DNA from: CAZCAC01 sp964496575
GTDB lineage: Bacteria > Planctomycetota > UBA1135 > GCA-002686595
Assembly: GCA_964496575.1 (NCBI GenBank)
Contig: CAZCAC010000076.1
Span: 1 to 40,745, forward strand
Direction: 5' to 3'
Length of the DNA: 40,745 nucleotides
Part shown: positions 17,000 to 26,452 of the stretch, piece by piece
Layout: each line of letters opens with the position of its first letter
Numbering within the stretch: the first letter of the stretch is position 1
Program-made: the position numbers and the translations under genes
The notes under the pieces: generated by a model
What the model saw: only the letters and a program-made list of their open reading frames with translations
The model's database searches: none
Told to the model about the DNA's origin: nothing

Positions 17000-19900
17000 T
17001 CAGGCCACCTTCTGCCGCTCTTCGTCGGGCCCGGCACCCTGGTCCTCGTTGCCGCCCGCCTCGTCGAGGAGGGCGCTCAGGCAGCGAGCCGTCTCGCCCA
17101 CGAACTCGGTGATACGCGTCAGGTGATCGCCCGGGACCTCGTGGCTCTCCACGCCTCCGAGGGCGTAACCCAGCCAGCCCTGCGACGGATCTTGCGCGTA
17201 CTGCTGCTCGTTGAGGAGCAGCGTCAGCTTGCCCGAGTAGACCCGCGGCCGGTAGCGGAACATCATCGCCGCGTAGTTGCGCTCGATGCGCCCGATCCGG
17301 TTCTGCGTCCGCTCCTCCTGGTTGATCGGCAGGTGCAGGCGTCGCTTCCGATCGAAGAGCTCCTTCAGGTGACGCAAACCCTGCTTTCGATTGCGCTGGA
17401 AGATCGCGCGCACGTTGCCCGCGATCGAACGGAGCTTCCCGCGCAGATGGTAGGCCCGGAACAAGAGCGCCCTGAGCGGGGAAGGGCGGATCGTATCGAG
17501 CAGGACCAGGAGGTCCACCTTCTCGCCCAGCTCCTCGAGCTGCCTGGCCATCTCGAAGGCGACCACTCCACCGACGCACTCGCCGCCGAGGATGTAGGGC
17601 CCCTTCGGCTGGTAGGTGCGCATCTCGGCCACGTAGTCCCGGGCCATCTCCACCGCGCTCTGGTGTGGCTTCTCCCGACCGTCGAGACCGCGGGCGCGGA
17701 ATCCGAAGACCGGCTGGTCCGAGCCCAGGTGGGGGACGAGGTTGGCCATGTAGCCGAGGAAGGCGTCCTCCCCGGAGTAGGTGCCCGAGACCAGGAACAG
17801 CGGCGGGCGAGAGCCCCTGGGCTGGATCGGGACGAGCGAGGCCCACCGCGGCGGGGTGGCGTGGTACTCGTACGACCCGGTCTCGGCGGCGTAGGCCAGC
17901 TTGCTCGCCATGCCGGCCACGTTGAAGTCGTCGAAGATGCTGCGCAGCGGCAGCTCGATCTCGAAGGCCCCCCGAATGCGATCGGCCAGCCGCGCCGCCA
18001 GGAGCGAGTGTCCGCCCAGATCGAAGAAGTCGTCGTAGATCCCCACCTCGTCCATTCCGAGCACGTCGCTCCAGATCGCGACCAGCTGGCTCTCGACCGC
18101 CGTGCGCGGCCTGGCCACCGGGCGCCTCCACCCGGTTCTCTTCTTGTCGGGCGCGGGCAGGGCGAGCCGGTCGATCTTGCCGTTCGGGGTCAGGGGGAAC
18201 CGGTCGAGGAGGACCAGCACCGAGGGGATCATGTACTCGGGCAGGGATCGCTTCAGCAGCGTCCGCAGGTCGCCCAGCGTCGGGGACCGGCCCTCCGCGG
18301 GGATGACGTACGCGACCAGGCTCCGGTGACCGGACTCGTCCTCGCGCGCCGTGACGACGTTCTTGCCGATGTCCGGCGAGGCAGCCAGCGCCGTCTCGAT
18401 CTCCCCGAGGTCGATCCGGAAGCCCCGGATCTTGACCTGGTTGTCCATCCGGTCGAGGCACTCGATTCGACCGTCGCGCAGCCAGCGCGCGAGATCTCCC
18501 GTCCGGTGGATCCTCGCCCCCCGCGCCTCGTCGAAGGGATGAGGCACGAACTTCTCCGCCGACAGCTCGGGTCGGTCGAGATACCCTCGAGCCAGACCGT
18601 GGCCGCCGATGTACAGCTCGCCCGGAACACCCACCGGAACCGGCTGGAGCTGGGCGTCGAGCAGGTAGATCTCGGTGTTGGCGATCGGCCGGCCGATGGA
18701 GATCGGGCCCTTGGGCTCCACCTTCCAGATCGTCGACCAGATGGTCGTCTCGGTCGGCCCGTACATGTTCCACAGCGTCTCGCAGCGCGGCAGCAGCTCG
18801 TCGGCGAGGTCTCGCGACAGCGCTTCCCCGCCGCAGAGGATCTTCAGCCCCTCCGTGCCCTGCCAGCCGGAATCGAGCAGCAGGCGCCAGGTCGCCGGCG
18901 TGGCCTGCATCACCGTCGCTCCCGACGACTCGATCAGCTCGATCAGCTGCCGGCCGTCGTAGGCGGTCTCGCGATCGCAGATCACCACGCGCGCTCCGCT
19001 GACGAGGGGCAGGTAGAGCTCCAGCGCGGCGATGTCGAAGGAGAGCGTGGTCACCGCCAGCAGGACGTCCTTCGCCTCGAGCCCGGGCTCGAGGCGCATC
19101 GACTCGAGGAAGTTGACCAGCGCGCGGTGGGGGACCTGGACTCCTTTCGGCTTGCCGGTCGAGCCCGAGGTGTAGATCACGTAGCAGAGGTCATCGGGAC
19201 CGGCCAGGGGCGGGAGGTTCTCGTCACTCCCGCGGCGCGCCGAGGCCAGCTTCGCGTCCAGGAGCAGGACCTCCGCCTCGTGAGCCGGCAGGTCACCGGC
19301 GAGGTTCTCCTGGGTCACCACGACGGGCACGCCGGCGTCCTCGATCATGAAGGCCAGGCGGTCCCGGGGGAAAGCGGGGTCGAGGGGGACGTAGGCGGCG
19401 CCGGACTTCTGGATGCCGAGCAGACCGACGACCATGTCGATCGAGCGCTCCATGAAGATGCCCACCAGGACGCCCGGCCGCGCACCCCGGTCGCGGAGCG
19501 CCCGTGCCACGCGGTTGGCGCGCCGGTTCAGCTCGTCCGCGGTGATCCGCTCTTCTCCCATGACCACGGCCGCTTCCCGACCGTGATCCCCGAGGCGAGC
19601 CTCGAAGAGCTGGGGGAAGCAGGTCTCCTCTGGGTACGCGGCCTCCGTGTCGTTCCAGCGCACTAGGATCCGGTCCCGCTCCTCCTCGTCGAGCAGCGGC
19701 ACCCGGGAGAGGGTCTGCGCCGGGTCCTCGAGCAGCGACCGCAGGGCGTTGCGGTAGTGGCGCAGGAAGAGCTCGATCGTCTCGGCCTCGAAGAGGTCCG
19801 TGTTGAACTCCACGTAGGCCTTGCGCGTGACCTCGAGGTCGACGAAGAGCGAGAGGTCGAACTGCGCCGCGCCGCGGTCGATCTCGAGGGGGCTCCAGGC

Positions 19901-22900
19901 GAGGCCCTCGAGCAGCGGCTCCTCGAAGGGAGCGTTGGCCAGGTTGAAGAGGACCTGGACCACCGGCGAGTGGCTCAGGTCGCGCTCGGGCGCCAGCTCC
20001 TCGACGAGCTTCTCGAAGGGGAGGTCCTGGTGCGCGTAGGCGGAGAGCGTCGTCTCCCGCACGCGGCGGATGAGCTCGTGGAACGATGGATCCCCGGAGA
20101 GATCGGTGCGCATGGCGAGCGTGTTGACGAACGTGCCGGTCATCGTCTCCACCTCGAGTCGCGTGCGACCCGCGATCGGCGAACCGACGACCACGTCGTT
20201 CTGGCCCGTGCTGCGCAGCAGCAGGAGCTTGAAGACCGCCAGCAGCGTCATGAAGGGCGTGGCGCCTTCGCGGACGCTGAGGGCCTTCAGCTCCCCCACG
20301 AGCTCGGGCGGGAGCTCGATCGACATCAGCGCCCCGCTGTCACCCCGCACGGCCGGGCGCGGCTTGTCCACGGGCAGCTCGAGCACGGTGGCCCCGGCGA
20401 GCTGCTTCTTCCAGTACGCGAGCTGCTGCTCGAGGACCTCGCCGCTGAACCAGCGCCGCTGCCAGCCGGCGAAGTCGGCGTACTGGAGCGTCGGTTCGGG
20501 CAGCGTCGTGCAGTTCTCCGGTCCGCCGGCGGCGTAGAGCTCGGCGAGCTCGCGGAAGAGGACTCCGAAGGTCCAGAGGTCGGAGACGACGTGGTGCATG
20601 CAGAAGAGGACCACGTGATCCTCGTCGTCGAGCCGATAGGCGCTCGCCCGGAACAGTGGACCGTTCGCCAGGTCGAAGGGCCTGCGTATCTCGGCCCTGG
20701 CGCGGGTCTTCGCCTCGGCGACCCGATCGGCGGCGGGTGACTCGCGCAGGTCGTGGAGCGAGAGGTCGAAGTCGACCTCGGGCGAGATCCGGGCCAGCGG
20801 CAGGCCGTCCTTCGAATGGAAGGTGGTGCGCAGGTTCTCGTGACGCCTGACGATCTCGGCCAGGCACCGCTCAGCGACGCGCCGGTCGAAGGCGCCCGCG
20901 AGACGGAACGCGCCCCCCATGTTGTAGGCGGAGCCCTCCGGTTCCAGCTCGTGCAGGAACCACATTCGCTCCTGCGAGAAGGAGAGGGGCAGGTCGCCGT
21001 CCCGGGCCACCGGCGTGATCGGCGGCGCTTCGGTCCCGTCGACACCGGCGTCGCGTTCCTTCTCGATCCGCGCCGACAGCTCGGCCAGGGTGGGCGCTTC
21101 GAAGATGGCCCGCAGGGGGATCTCGACCCCCACGATGTCGCGCACCCGCGAGGCGACCTGGGTGGCGAGGAGCGAGTGCCCGCCCAGCTCGAAGAAGTTC
21201 TGATCGCGGCCGACCCGATCCAGGCCGAGGACCTCGGACCAGATGCCGGCCACCAGCTCCTCCACGGGATTCGCGGGGGCCTCGATCGCCTCCTCCGGCA
21301 TGAACCAGGACTCGTCGACGGCAGCCACCGCACGGCGGTCGACCTTGCCGCTCGGAGTCAGGGGCAGGGCGTCGATCGGTACGATGGCGGACGGCACCAT
21401 GTGCCGCGGCAGACGCTCGGCGAGGAACTCGCGGAGCTCGCGCACCGGAGGCGTCGCGCTCTCGGCGGCGACGTAGTGGGCGACGAGCCGGTCGCCCTCC
21501 GGCGAGCTCCGGTGCAGCGTGACGACGGCCTCGCGCACGCTCTCGTGCTCGCACAGGACCGCCTCGATCTCACCGGGTTCCACTCGGTATCCGCGGATCT
21601 TGACCTGGTGGTCCTCGCGACCCAGGAACTCGATGTCGCCGTCGGCCCGGTAGCGAGCCAGGTCACCCGTCCGGTACACCCGCGCGCCGCTCCGATCGTC
21701 GAAGGGGTGGGGCACGAAGCGCTCGGCGGTGAGCTCGGGTTGGTCGAGGTATCCGCGCGCCAGTCCGGCTCCGGCGATGTGAAGCTCGCCGGCCACGCCG
21801 ATCGGGACGGGCTCGCCGGAGGGATCGAGCAGGTAGAGCTGCGTGTTGGCGACGGGCTTTCCGATCGGGGGCAGCGCCGGCCAGGTGCAGGGCTCTCCGC
21901 GGAGCCGGTGAGCCGCGACCACGTGGCTCTCCGTCGGCCCGTACTGATTGACCAGGGAGCAGCCATCGAGCGCCTCGAAGAGCCGGACGATGGCCTGCGT
22001 CACGTGGAGCTGCTCGCCAGCGGTGATGATCTCCGCGAGCGCCAGGTCGGCGCGCGGCCGGCAGCGGAGCTCGTCGGCCAGCTGCTGGAGCACCACGAAG
22101 GGGACGAAGAGTCGCTCGACGCGCTGGTCCTCGAGGTGGGCCGCCAGCCGCTCGACGTCCTGACGGACCTCCTCCTCGACGAGCACCAGGGTCCCGCCGG
22201 TGCACCACGCGGTGAAGATCTCCTGGATGGAGACGTCGAAGGAGAGGGAGGTGAACTGCAGCGTGCGCGCACCTCGGGGCAGCGAGGTCTCCTCGAGCTG
22301 CCAGGCGATGAGGTTGGCGATGGCCCGGTGCGGCATGGCGACGCCCTTGGGGCGGCCGGTCGAGCCCGAGGTGTAGATCACGAAGGCGAGATCCTCGGGC
22401 CCGGCGGTGCGCGCGAGGTCGCCGCCGTCGGGCGACGCCTCTTCCGGCGCGTCCACGCAGAGCGTCTCGACTCCTTCGAGATCGAAGGAGCGCTCGAGAC
22501 GGCGCTCGGTGAGCACGAGCTCGGCCCGGGAGTCCCGGAGCATCAGCTCGAGCCTCCCCCGCGGATACGCCGGATCCAGCGGCAGATAGGCCCCGCCCGC
22601 CTTGAGGATCGCCAGGAGTGCGATCAGCTGTTCGGGACCGCGGCTCAGGCAGAGACCGACGATCCGATCGGGGCCGACCCCGAGCTTCCGGAGGCGCCGG
22701 CCGAGCCGATTGGCTCTTCCGTCGAGCTCCTCGAAGGTCAGCTGCTCGTCGCCGGAGGAGAGCGCCACCGCCCCGGGTGTACGCTTCGCCTGCTCCTCGA
22801 AGAGCTCGTGCAGGCAGCGATCGGAAGAGGTGTCGCGAGCGGTGTCGTTCCACCTGGTGAGGATCGACTCCCGCTCCGCCTCGGTCATGAGGGGCAGCTC

Positions 22901-24277
22901 GGACAGCGCCAGGTCGGGGCCTTCCGCGGCCGCTTCCAGGAGAGTCCGGAAGCTCGTGCACATCCTGGCCACGGTGGAGGAGTCGAAGAGGTCCGTCCGG
23001 TACTTCAGGACCCCGGAGAGGACTCCCTGGTACTCGGCCATCTCCAGGCTCAGGTCGTGCTGGTCCTCCTGCTGCAGGATCGTCAGCGGACCGATGCAGA
23101 GGCCGCGCGAGCCGATCAGGGGGCGGTCGTCGTCGACGGCGAGGAGGTTCCCCATCCTCGACAGATCACCGGGCTTCTGGAAGACGAAGGAGCTCTGGAA
23201 GAGGAGCGAGCGGCTGGGATCGCGGTTCACGCCGAGCCGGTCGATGAGCAGGGCGAAGGGGTAGTCCTGATGCTCGAGACTCGAGCGCACGGCGCTCGCC
23301 GTCCTGCCGAGCAGCGTACGGAACGGTGGGTCTCCCGAGAGATCTCCGCGGATGGGCAGCGAATTGACGAAGTACCCCACGGTGCGCCTGAACCGGGAGC
23401 CCGTGCGCCCCGCCGCCGGGCACCCGACGATGATGTCCTCCTGGTGGGAGTAGCGGTGGAGCAGGGTCTGGAACGCGGCGAGAAGGAGCGAGTTGAGGGT
23501 GGCCTTCTCGCTCTTGACCAGCGCCTCGAGCCGATCCGTCAGCGCGCGGTCGAGCTGGAACGCCAGGCCGGCGCCCCGGGCCTCGTGCGCCGCTGCGCGC
23601 GATCCGTCCGCGGGCAGCTCCAGTACGGGCAGGTCGCCGGCCAGCTGCTCGAGCCAGTAGTCCTCCAGGCCCTCCGCCTCGGGGCCGGCGAGCATCTCCT
23701 CCTGCCACTGGACGAAGTCGAGGTAGTCGGCCCTCCGGGAGGGCAGCGAGGGGGGCTTTCCTTCGAGGCGGGCGCCGTAGACGGCGGCCACTTCCCTCAG
23801 GCAGAGCCAGAGGGACCAGCCGTCGAAGGCGATGTGATGCGCCGACAGGAGCAGCACCGGTCCCTCGCCGGAACGGAGGTAGAGATGTCCGCGACAGAGG
23901 AGGTCTCTCTCCAGGTCGAAGGGGCGCCGCGTCTCGGCCCGGAGTCGCCGGTCGAGCTCCTCGTCGCTCCAGGTGGATGCGTCGATCTCGTCGATCGAGA
24001 ACTCCACGTCGTCGCGGATCCGCTGCACCGGGTTGCCGTTCCGGGTGGAGTAGGAGGTCCGGAAGGCGGGGTGGCGATCGAAGACGAGCCGCAGGGCCTC
24101 GTGCAGGATGGCGACGTCGACGTCCCCGCGGAGGCGCGCGGCGCAGACGATGTTGTAGGCCGTGCTGGTCGGGGCGGCCTCGTGGAGGAACCAGAGGGCT
24201 TTCTGGCCGGCGGACAGGGGCTGTCCCGGCAGCTCCTCCTGCCCCTGCCCCGGGGCATGGGAATTCCTGGTCGTCAT
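17000..24277 (-). CDS. Dimodular nonribosomal peptide synthetase (C-A-T-C-A-T-TE)
   Basis: 2425 aa. C1 about 20-455 (HHIAFDG from 147). A1 490-985 (TSGSTGRPKG; YGPTE; K978). T1 1003-1072 (LGGHS, Ser1035). C2 1095-1530 (HHVVSDL from 1228). A2 1555-2040 (TSGSTGKPKG; YGPTE; K2034). T2 2058-2125 (Ser2091). TE 2145-2405 (GECVG, Cys2234; Asp2261; His2385). The specificity residues by alignment to GrsA from memory are D681 V682 Q685 F724 I751 A753 Q778 V786 V787 K978 (DVQFIAQVVK, near the proline code) and D1748 I1749 L1752 Q1791 L1814 G1816 M1838 I1846 W1847 K2034 (DILQLGMIWK, near a glycine code). No epimerase or methyltransferase domain. A good AGGAG site precedes the ATG. A C domain at the start suggests an acylated product or an upstream donor not seen here. 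Product likely an (acyl-)Pro-Gly-type dipeptide or its cyclised form. Confidence 0.93.
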   Translation of the reverse strand: MTTRNSHAPGQGQEELPGQPLSAGQKALWFLHEAAPTSTAYNIVCAARLRGDVDVAILHEALRLVFDRHPAFRTSYSTRNGNPVQRIRDDVEFSIDEIDASTWSDEELDRRLRAETRRPFDLERDLLCRGHLYLRSGEGPVLLLSAHHIAFDGWSLWLCLREVAAVYGARLEGKPPSLPSRRADYLDFVQWQEEMLAGPEAEGLEDYWLEQLAGDLPVLELPADGSRAAAHEARGAGLAFQLDRALTDRLEALVKSEKATLNSLLLAAFQTLLHRYSHQEDIIVGCPAAGRTGSRFRRTVGYFVNSLPIRGDLSGDPPFRTLLGRTASAVRSSLEHQDYPFALLIDRLGVNRDPSRSLLFQSSFVFQKPGDLSRMGNLLAVDDDRPLIGSRGLCIGPLTILQQEDQHDLSLEMAEYQGVLSGVLKYRTDLFDSSTVARMCTSFRTLLEAAAEGPDLALSELPLMTEAERESILTRWNDTARDTSSDRCLHELFEEQAKRTPGAVALSSGDEQLTFEELDGRANRLGRRLRKLGVGPDRIVGLCLSRGPEQLIALLAILKAGGAYLPLDPAYPRGRLELMLRDSRAELVLTERRLERSFDLEGVETLCVDAPEEASPDGGDLARTAGPEDLAFVIYTSGSTGRPKGVAMPHRAIANLIAWQLEETSLPRGARTLQFTSLSFDVSIQEIFTAWCTGGTLVLVEEEVRQDVERLAAHLEDQRVERLFVPFVVLQQLADELRCRPRADLALAEIITAGEQLHVTQAIVRLFEALDGCSLVNQYGPTESHVVAAHRLRGEPCTWPALPPIGKPVANTQLYLLDPSGEPVPIGVAGELHIAGAGLARGYLDQPELTAERFVPHPFDDRSGARVYRTGDLARYRADGDIEFLGREDHQVKIRGYRVEPGEIEAVLCEHESVREAVVTLHRSSPEGDRLVAHYVAAESATPPVRELREFLAERLPRHMVPSAIVPIDALPLTPSGKVDRRAVAAVDESWFMPEEAIEAPANPVEELVAGIWSEVLGLDRVGRDQNFFELGGHSLLATQVASRVRDIVGVEIPLRAIFEAPTLAELSARIEKERDAGVDGTEAPPITPVARDGDLPLSFSQERMWFLHELEPEGSAYNMGGAFRLAGAFDRRVAERCLAEIVRRHENLRTTFHSKDGLPLARISPEVDFDLSLHDLRESPAADRVAEAKTRARAEIRRPFDLANGPLFRASAYRLDDEDHVVLFCMHHVVSDLWTFGVLFRELAELYAAGGPENCTTLPEPTLQYADFAGWQRRWFSGEVLEQQLAYWKKQLAGATVLELPVDKPRPAVRGDSGALMSIELPPELVGELKALSVREGATPFMTLLAVFKLLLLRSTGQNDVVVGSPIAGRTRLEVETMTGTFVNTLAMRTDLSGDPSFHELIRRVRETTLSAYAHQDLPFEKLVEELAPERDLSHSPVVQVLFNLANAPFEEPLLEGLAWSPLEIDRGAAQFDLSLFVDLEVTRKAYVEFNTDLFEAETIELFLRHYRNALRSLLEDPAQTLSRVPLLDEEERDRILVRWNDTEAAYPEETCFPQLFEARLGDHGREAAVVMGEERITADELNRRANRVARALRDRGARPGVLVGIFMERSIDMVVGLLGIQKSGAAYVPLDPAFPRDRLAFMIEDAGVPVVVTQENLAGDLPAHEAEVLLLDAKLASARRGSDENLPPLAGPDDLCYVIYTSGSTGKPKGVQVPHRALVNFLESMRLEPGLEAKDVLLAVTTLSFDIAALELYLPLVSGARVVICDRETAYDGRQLIELIESSGATVMQATPATWRLLLDSGWQGTEGLKILCGGEALSRDLADELLPRCETLWNMYGPTETTIWSTIWKVEPKGPISIGRPIANTEIYLLDAQLQPVPVGVPGELYIGGHGLARGYLDRPELSAEKFVPHPFDEARGARIHRTGDLARWLRDGRIECLDRMDNQVKIRGFRIDLGEIETALAASPDIGKNVVTAREDESGHRSLVAYVIPAEGRSPTLGDLRTLLKRSLPEYMIPSVLVLLDRFPLTPNGKIDRLALPAPDKKRTGWRRPVARPRTAVESQLVAIWSDVLGMDEVGIYDDFFDLGGHSLLAARLADRIRGAFEIELPLRSIFDDFNVAGMASKLAYAAETGSYEYHATPPRWASLVPIQPRGSRPPLFLVSGTYSGEDAFLGYMANLVPHLGSDQPVFGFRARGLDGREKPHQSAVEMARDYVAEMRTYQPKGPYILGGECVGGVVAFEMARQLEELGEKVDLLVLLDTIRPSPLRALLFRAYHLRGKLRSIAGNVRAIFQRNRKQGLRHLKELFDRKRRLHLPINQEERTQNRIGRIERNYAAMMFRYRPRVYSGKLTLLLNEQQYAQDPSQGWLGYALGGVESHEVPGDHLTRITEFVGETARCLSALLDEAGGNEDQGAGPDEERQKVA

Positions 24278-25405
24278 TCACTTCTCCTGTTCCTCACCTC
24301 TATCGGCGAGAGCCGGGATGAGCCTTTGCGCGAGTTCCACGACCGGGGAGATCCGCAGCATCGAGCCTCGAGTCGGGTGGAAAATCCTTCCACCCCCTCG
24401 CCTGTGCCGGCCGGATGGGAATGATGACCAGGAAGCTGTCTCCGATCTACTCGGAGTCGGTCTCAGCGCGCTGCACGCAGAGAGCAGGCTGGGAGGACAT
24501 TTGGGATGCGGGCGCAGCCCGCGCTACGGGTGTATTGCCCTGCGATCTCCCGGAGCCCTTGCCGGGATCGGCGTCTGCGAGTCTTCCCAAGATTGCGGTG
24601 ATTTCCGTTCGCGGGCCTTTACACGAGATCGCATTTGTGCCGGTGCGTAGGGCCGCTGGATGAAGTGGAGGTGCGACGAAGGACGAAGGTGGGATCCGCT
24701 GGTACGGCCGCGGCCCAGATCGCTCCGAGCCCGCAACCCGGTGCCCTCGCCCACGCGGCGGGCTCCTGTCCCTCGACTGCAAAAGGACCACTGAGCTCGA
24801 ATAGGAACAGCAACCTCCTCGGCCGCCCCGGTCGCTCCAACCAGCGTCAGAGAATCTCCGAATCCCGAGGGGAGAACACGCGTTTATAGGACTACTTGCA
24901 CGTACATCCCCGCGGTTCAGGGTCACACCGTTTGCTTCCCCCGTGAGGTGGGACTGCTGGACTCTCGCAACTGGAGAGTCGGATGCCCTCGCAGCAGAAC
25001 CACAATCGCTTGCGTCTCGCCATCGTCGCGCTCGGCCTGGTGGCCGGTCAGACCGCGGTCACGGGAGGTGCAGAGCCGCTTGTCGATCTCACTGCCTCTG
25101 GGAGAATTCGAATCTGCGATCCAGGTGTGGTGCATGTTCCCGTCATCGTCGGTCGTCTTGATGATCTACGGTGCAGCCAACGCGAGCTGCTCAAGGCCGG
25201 TGCACCACGCGCCCGTGCCACGGGAACTCTTCAACTCTCCTGCCTTCCAGGGAAATCCCCCGGAATCCGAGGCACGCTGCTTGTCCCTCTCGCTCAGTCC
25301 CATCAGACTGCGGTTCTCGAACCGACCGTGACTGATAGTCAACTCCTCGCGGGGCGAATCCACCAAGAGGCGGACGCCCGCCACCCGACGCAGAGAGGGA
25401 TGACG
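24278..25405. other. Long intergenic region upstream of the NRPS with a REP-like palindrome
   Basis: No gene I can support firmly. It must hold the NRPS promoter, though I see no convincing -35/-10 pair. It contains the REP-like palindrome at 24508-24522, a 7-bp stem hairpin at 24960-24980 (GACTCTC/GAGAGTC), and a frame from ATG 24983 whose first 30 codons look like a signal peptide (RLRLAIVALGLVAGQTAVTGG). That frame then loses coding character but stays open into the next gene. It may be the remnant of a secreted protein gene. Confidence 0.4.
24508..24522. repeat. REP-like palindrome
   Basis: GCGGGC-GCA-GCCCGC, a perfect 6-bp stem with a 3-base loop, embedded in GGATGCGGGCGCAGCCCGCG. Such short G+C-rich palindromes in intergenic DNA resemble REP units, which are copied by Y1 tyrosine transposases. 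A single unit is seen in this window. Confidence 0.35.
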
Positions 25406-26026
25406 ATGAGCGGCAATCAAAATGGCGATGCTGATGGCGGCAGGGAGAAGGACCCCGCCGCCGAGCTACACGAAGCAGCACGGGAGCCCAACCCGTGGGA
25501 TCTGTACCGCAACTCCATCCTCTCGATGGCGGAGGAGGAGCTGTGGGCAGGAGCCGACGAACGCCTCATCCCGCGATTCGATCGCGAGCTCGCGATGATC
25601 TGGCGTGACAGCCCAACGGCACTGCTCTCCTCTGGGGTCGCGTACTACAAGGCGGGGAAGAACGAAGGATCGCGGCGAGAGTTGGATGGGGCCTGGGAGA
25701 TCTGGGAAGGGCTCCTCGATGCCGATGACCCACAGACCGACACGCCGCTGGAGATCCTCGTCCTGCTCCGCGATCTCCTTCGCTTCACAGGTCGGGACGA
25801 GGGAAGCACGCTGCCCAACCACTTCCTCATCCGCCCGGTCTACCTGTGGCTGTGCGCGGAGTACGGTCGCTGGCTCGAAGAAGGCTCGTCCTGGAAGCCG
25901 AATCGCTCAGGAGAGGACCCGTTGAAGGGTTTTTGCGACCGGTGCCTCACCAGGGCCCAGTCGATGAAGGAACGCGATCGTGCCCCGCTCGTGCTCGATC
26001 GCGAGGCTGCCGAAGCCCCCCCTTGA
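25406..26026 (+). CDS. Helix-rich protein of unknown function
   Basis: 206 aa. I chose ATG 25406 because GAGAGG lies at good spacing before it and coding-like sequence starts there; ATG 25400 is in the same frame, and a far-upstream in-frame ATG is at 24983. The first 20 residues are Asp/Gly/Asn-rich and soluble; the remainder is mostly helix with many Trp and acidic residues (NPWDLYRNSILSMAEEELW, LIPRFDRELAMIWRD, TPLEILVLLRDLLRF, PVYLWLCAEYGRWLEEG). No signal peptide or membrane segment and no motif I recognise. It sits between the NRPS and the phosphopantetheinyl transferase, but nothing ties it to the pathway. Confidence 0.6.
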   Translation: MSGNQNGDADGGREKDPAAELHEAAREPNPWDLYRNSILSMAEEELWAGADERLIPRFDRELAMIWRDSPTALLSSGVAYYKAGKNEGSRRELDGAWEIWEGLLDADDPQTDTPLEILVLLRDLLRFTGRDEGSTLPNHFLIRPVYLWLCAEYGRWLEEGSSWKPNRSGEDPLKGFCDRCLTRAQSMKERDRAPLVLDREAAEAPP

Positions 26027-26219
26027 TGAGGAGTCGGAAGGAGACCTGATCGAACAGCCACCCAAGAAGCACCCCGTCGCTGTCGAGCAGGCTCAGGAGA
26101 GAAGAGAAGGAAGATCGCAGGACGCAGGGAGAATCAGATGCCAACGCGACCACCGGATGACGCCGCCGATTGGCCCCTGGACGATCCAACACGGGAGACT
26201 CCAGCGTGATGCCTGGCCA

Positions 26220-26414
26220 GTGGCTCTGGCCGGACTTGGACGCGAACTCTGCGGGGCAAGCCTGAACCACCTGACTGAGCGCCTCGAGGTCTCGAACTCG
26301 ACGGTCAGCAAACTCTGTCGTCTCCACGATCAGGAGATGCAGCGGGGAGGAGAGTACTCCGTGCGATCCGCAAGGCTCGCGCATGTCGCCCTCCAGGGGT
26401 GGGGAGGGGTGTGA
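26220..26414 (+). pseudogene. Helix-turn-helix fragment, possible Y1 (REP-associated) transposase remnant
   Basis: A 64-residue frame (GTG at 26220, open further upstream) reads ELCGASLNHLTERLEVSNST followed by VSKLCRLHDQEM, a good helix-turn-helix pattern like the DnaA-C-type tail of REP-associated tyrosine transposases. The catalytic His-x-His and Tyr part is absent. The frame upstream overlaps the end of the preceding gene in another phase and looks non-coding. It could instead be a small regulator that lost its start. Confidence 0.3.
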
Positions 26415-26452
26415 AAGTGAACCTGGTTCGGTATTCTCCCTCCGTGGCGTCT

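Noticed and set aside
25095..25125. TTCGAAT-like loop reminiscent of a tRNA T-arm
   Set aside because: The stem is imperfect on both strands and no acceptor stem, anticodon arm or CCA fits around it.
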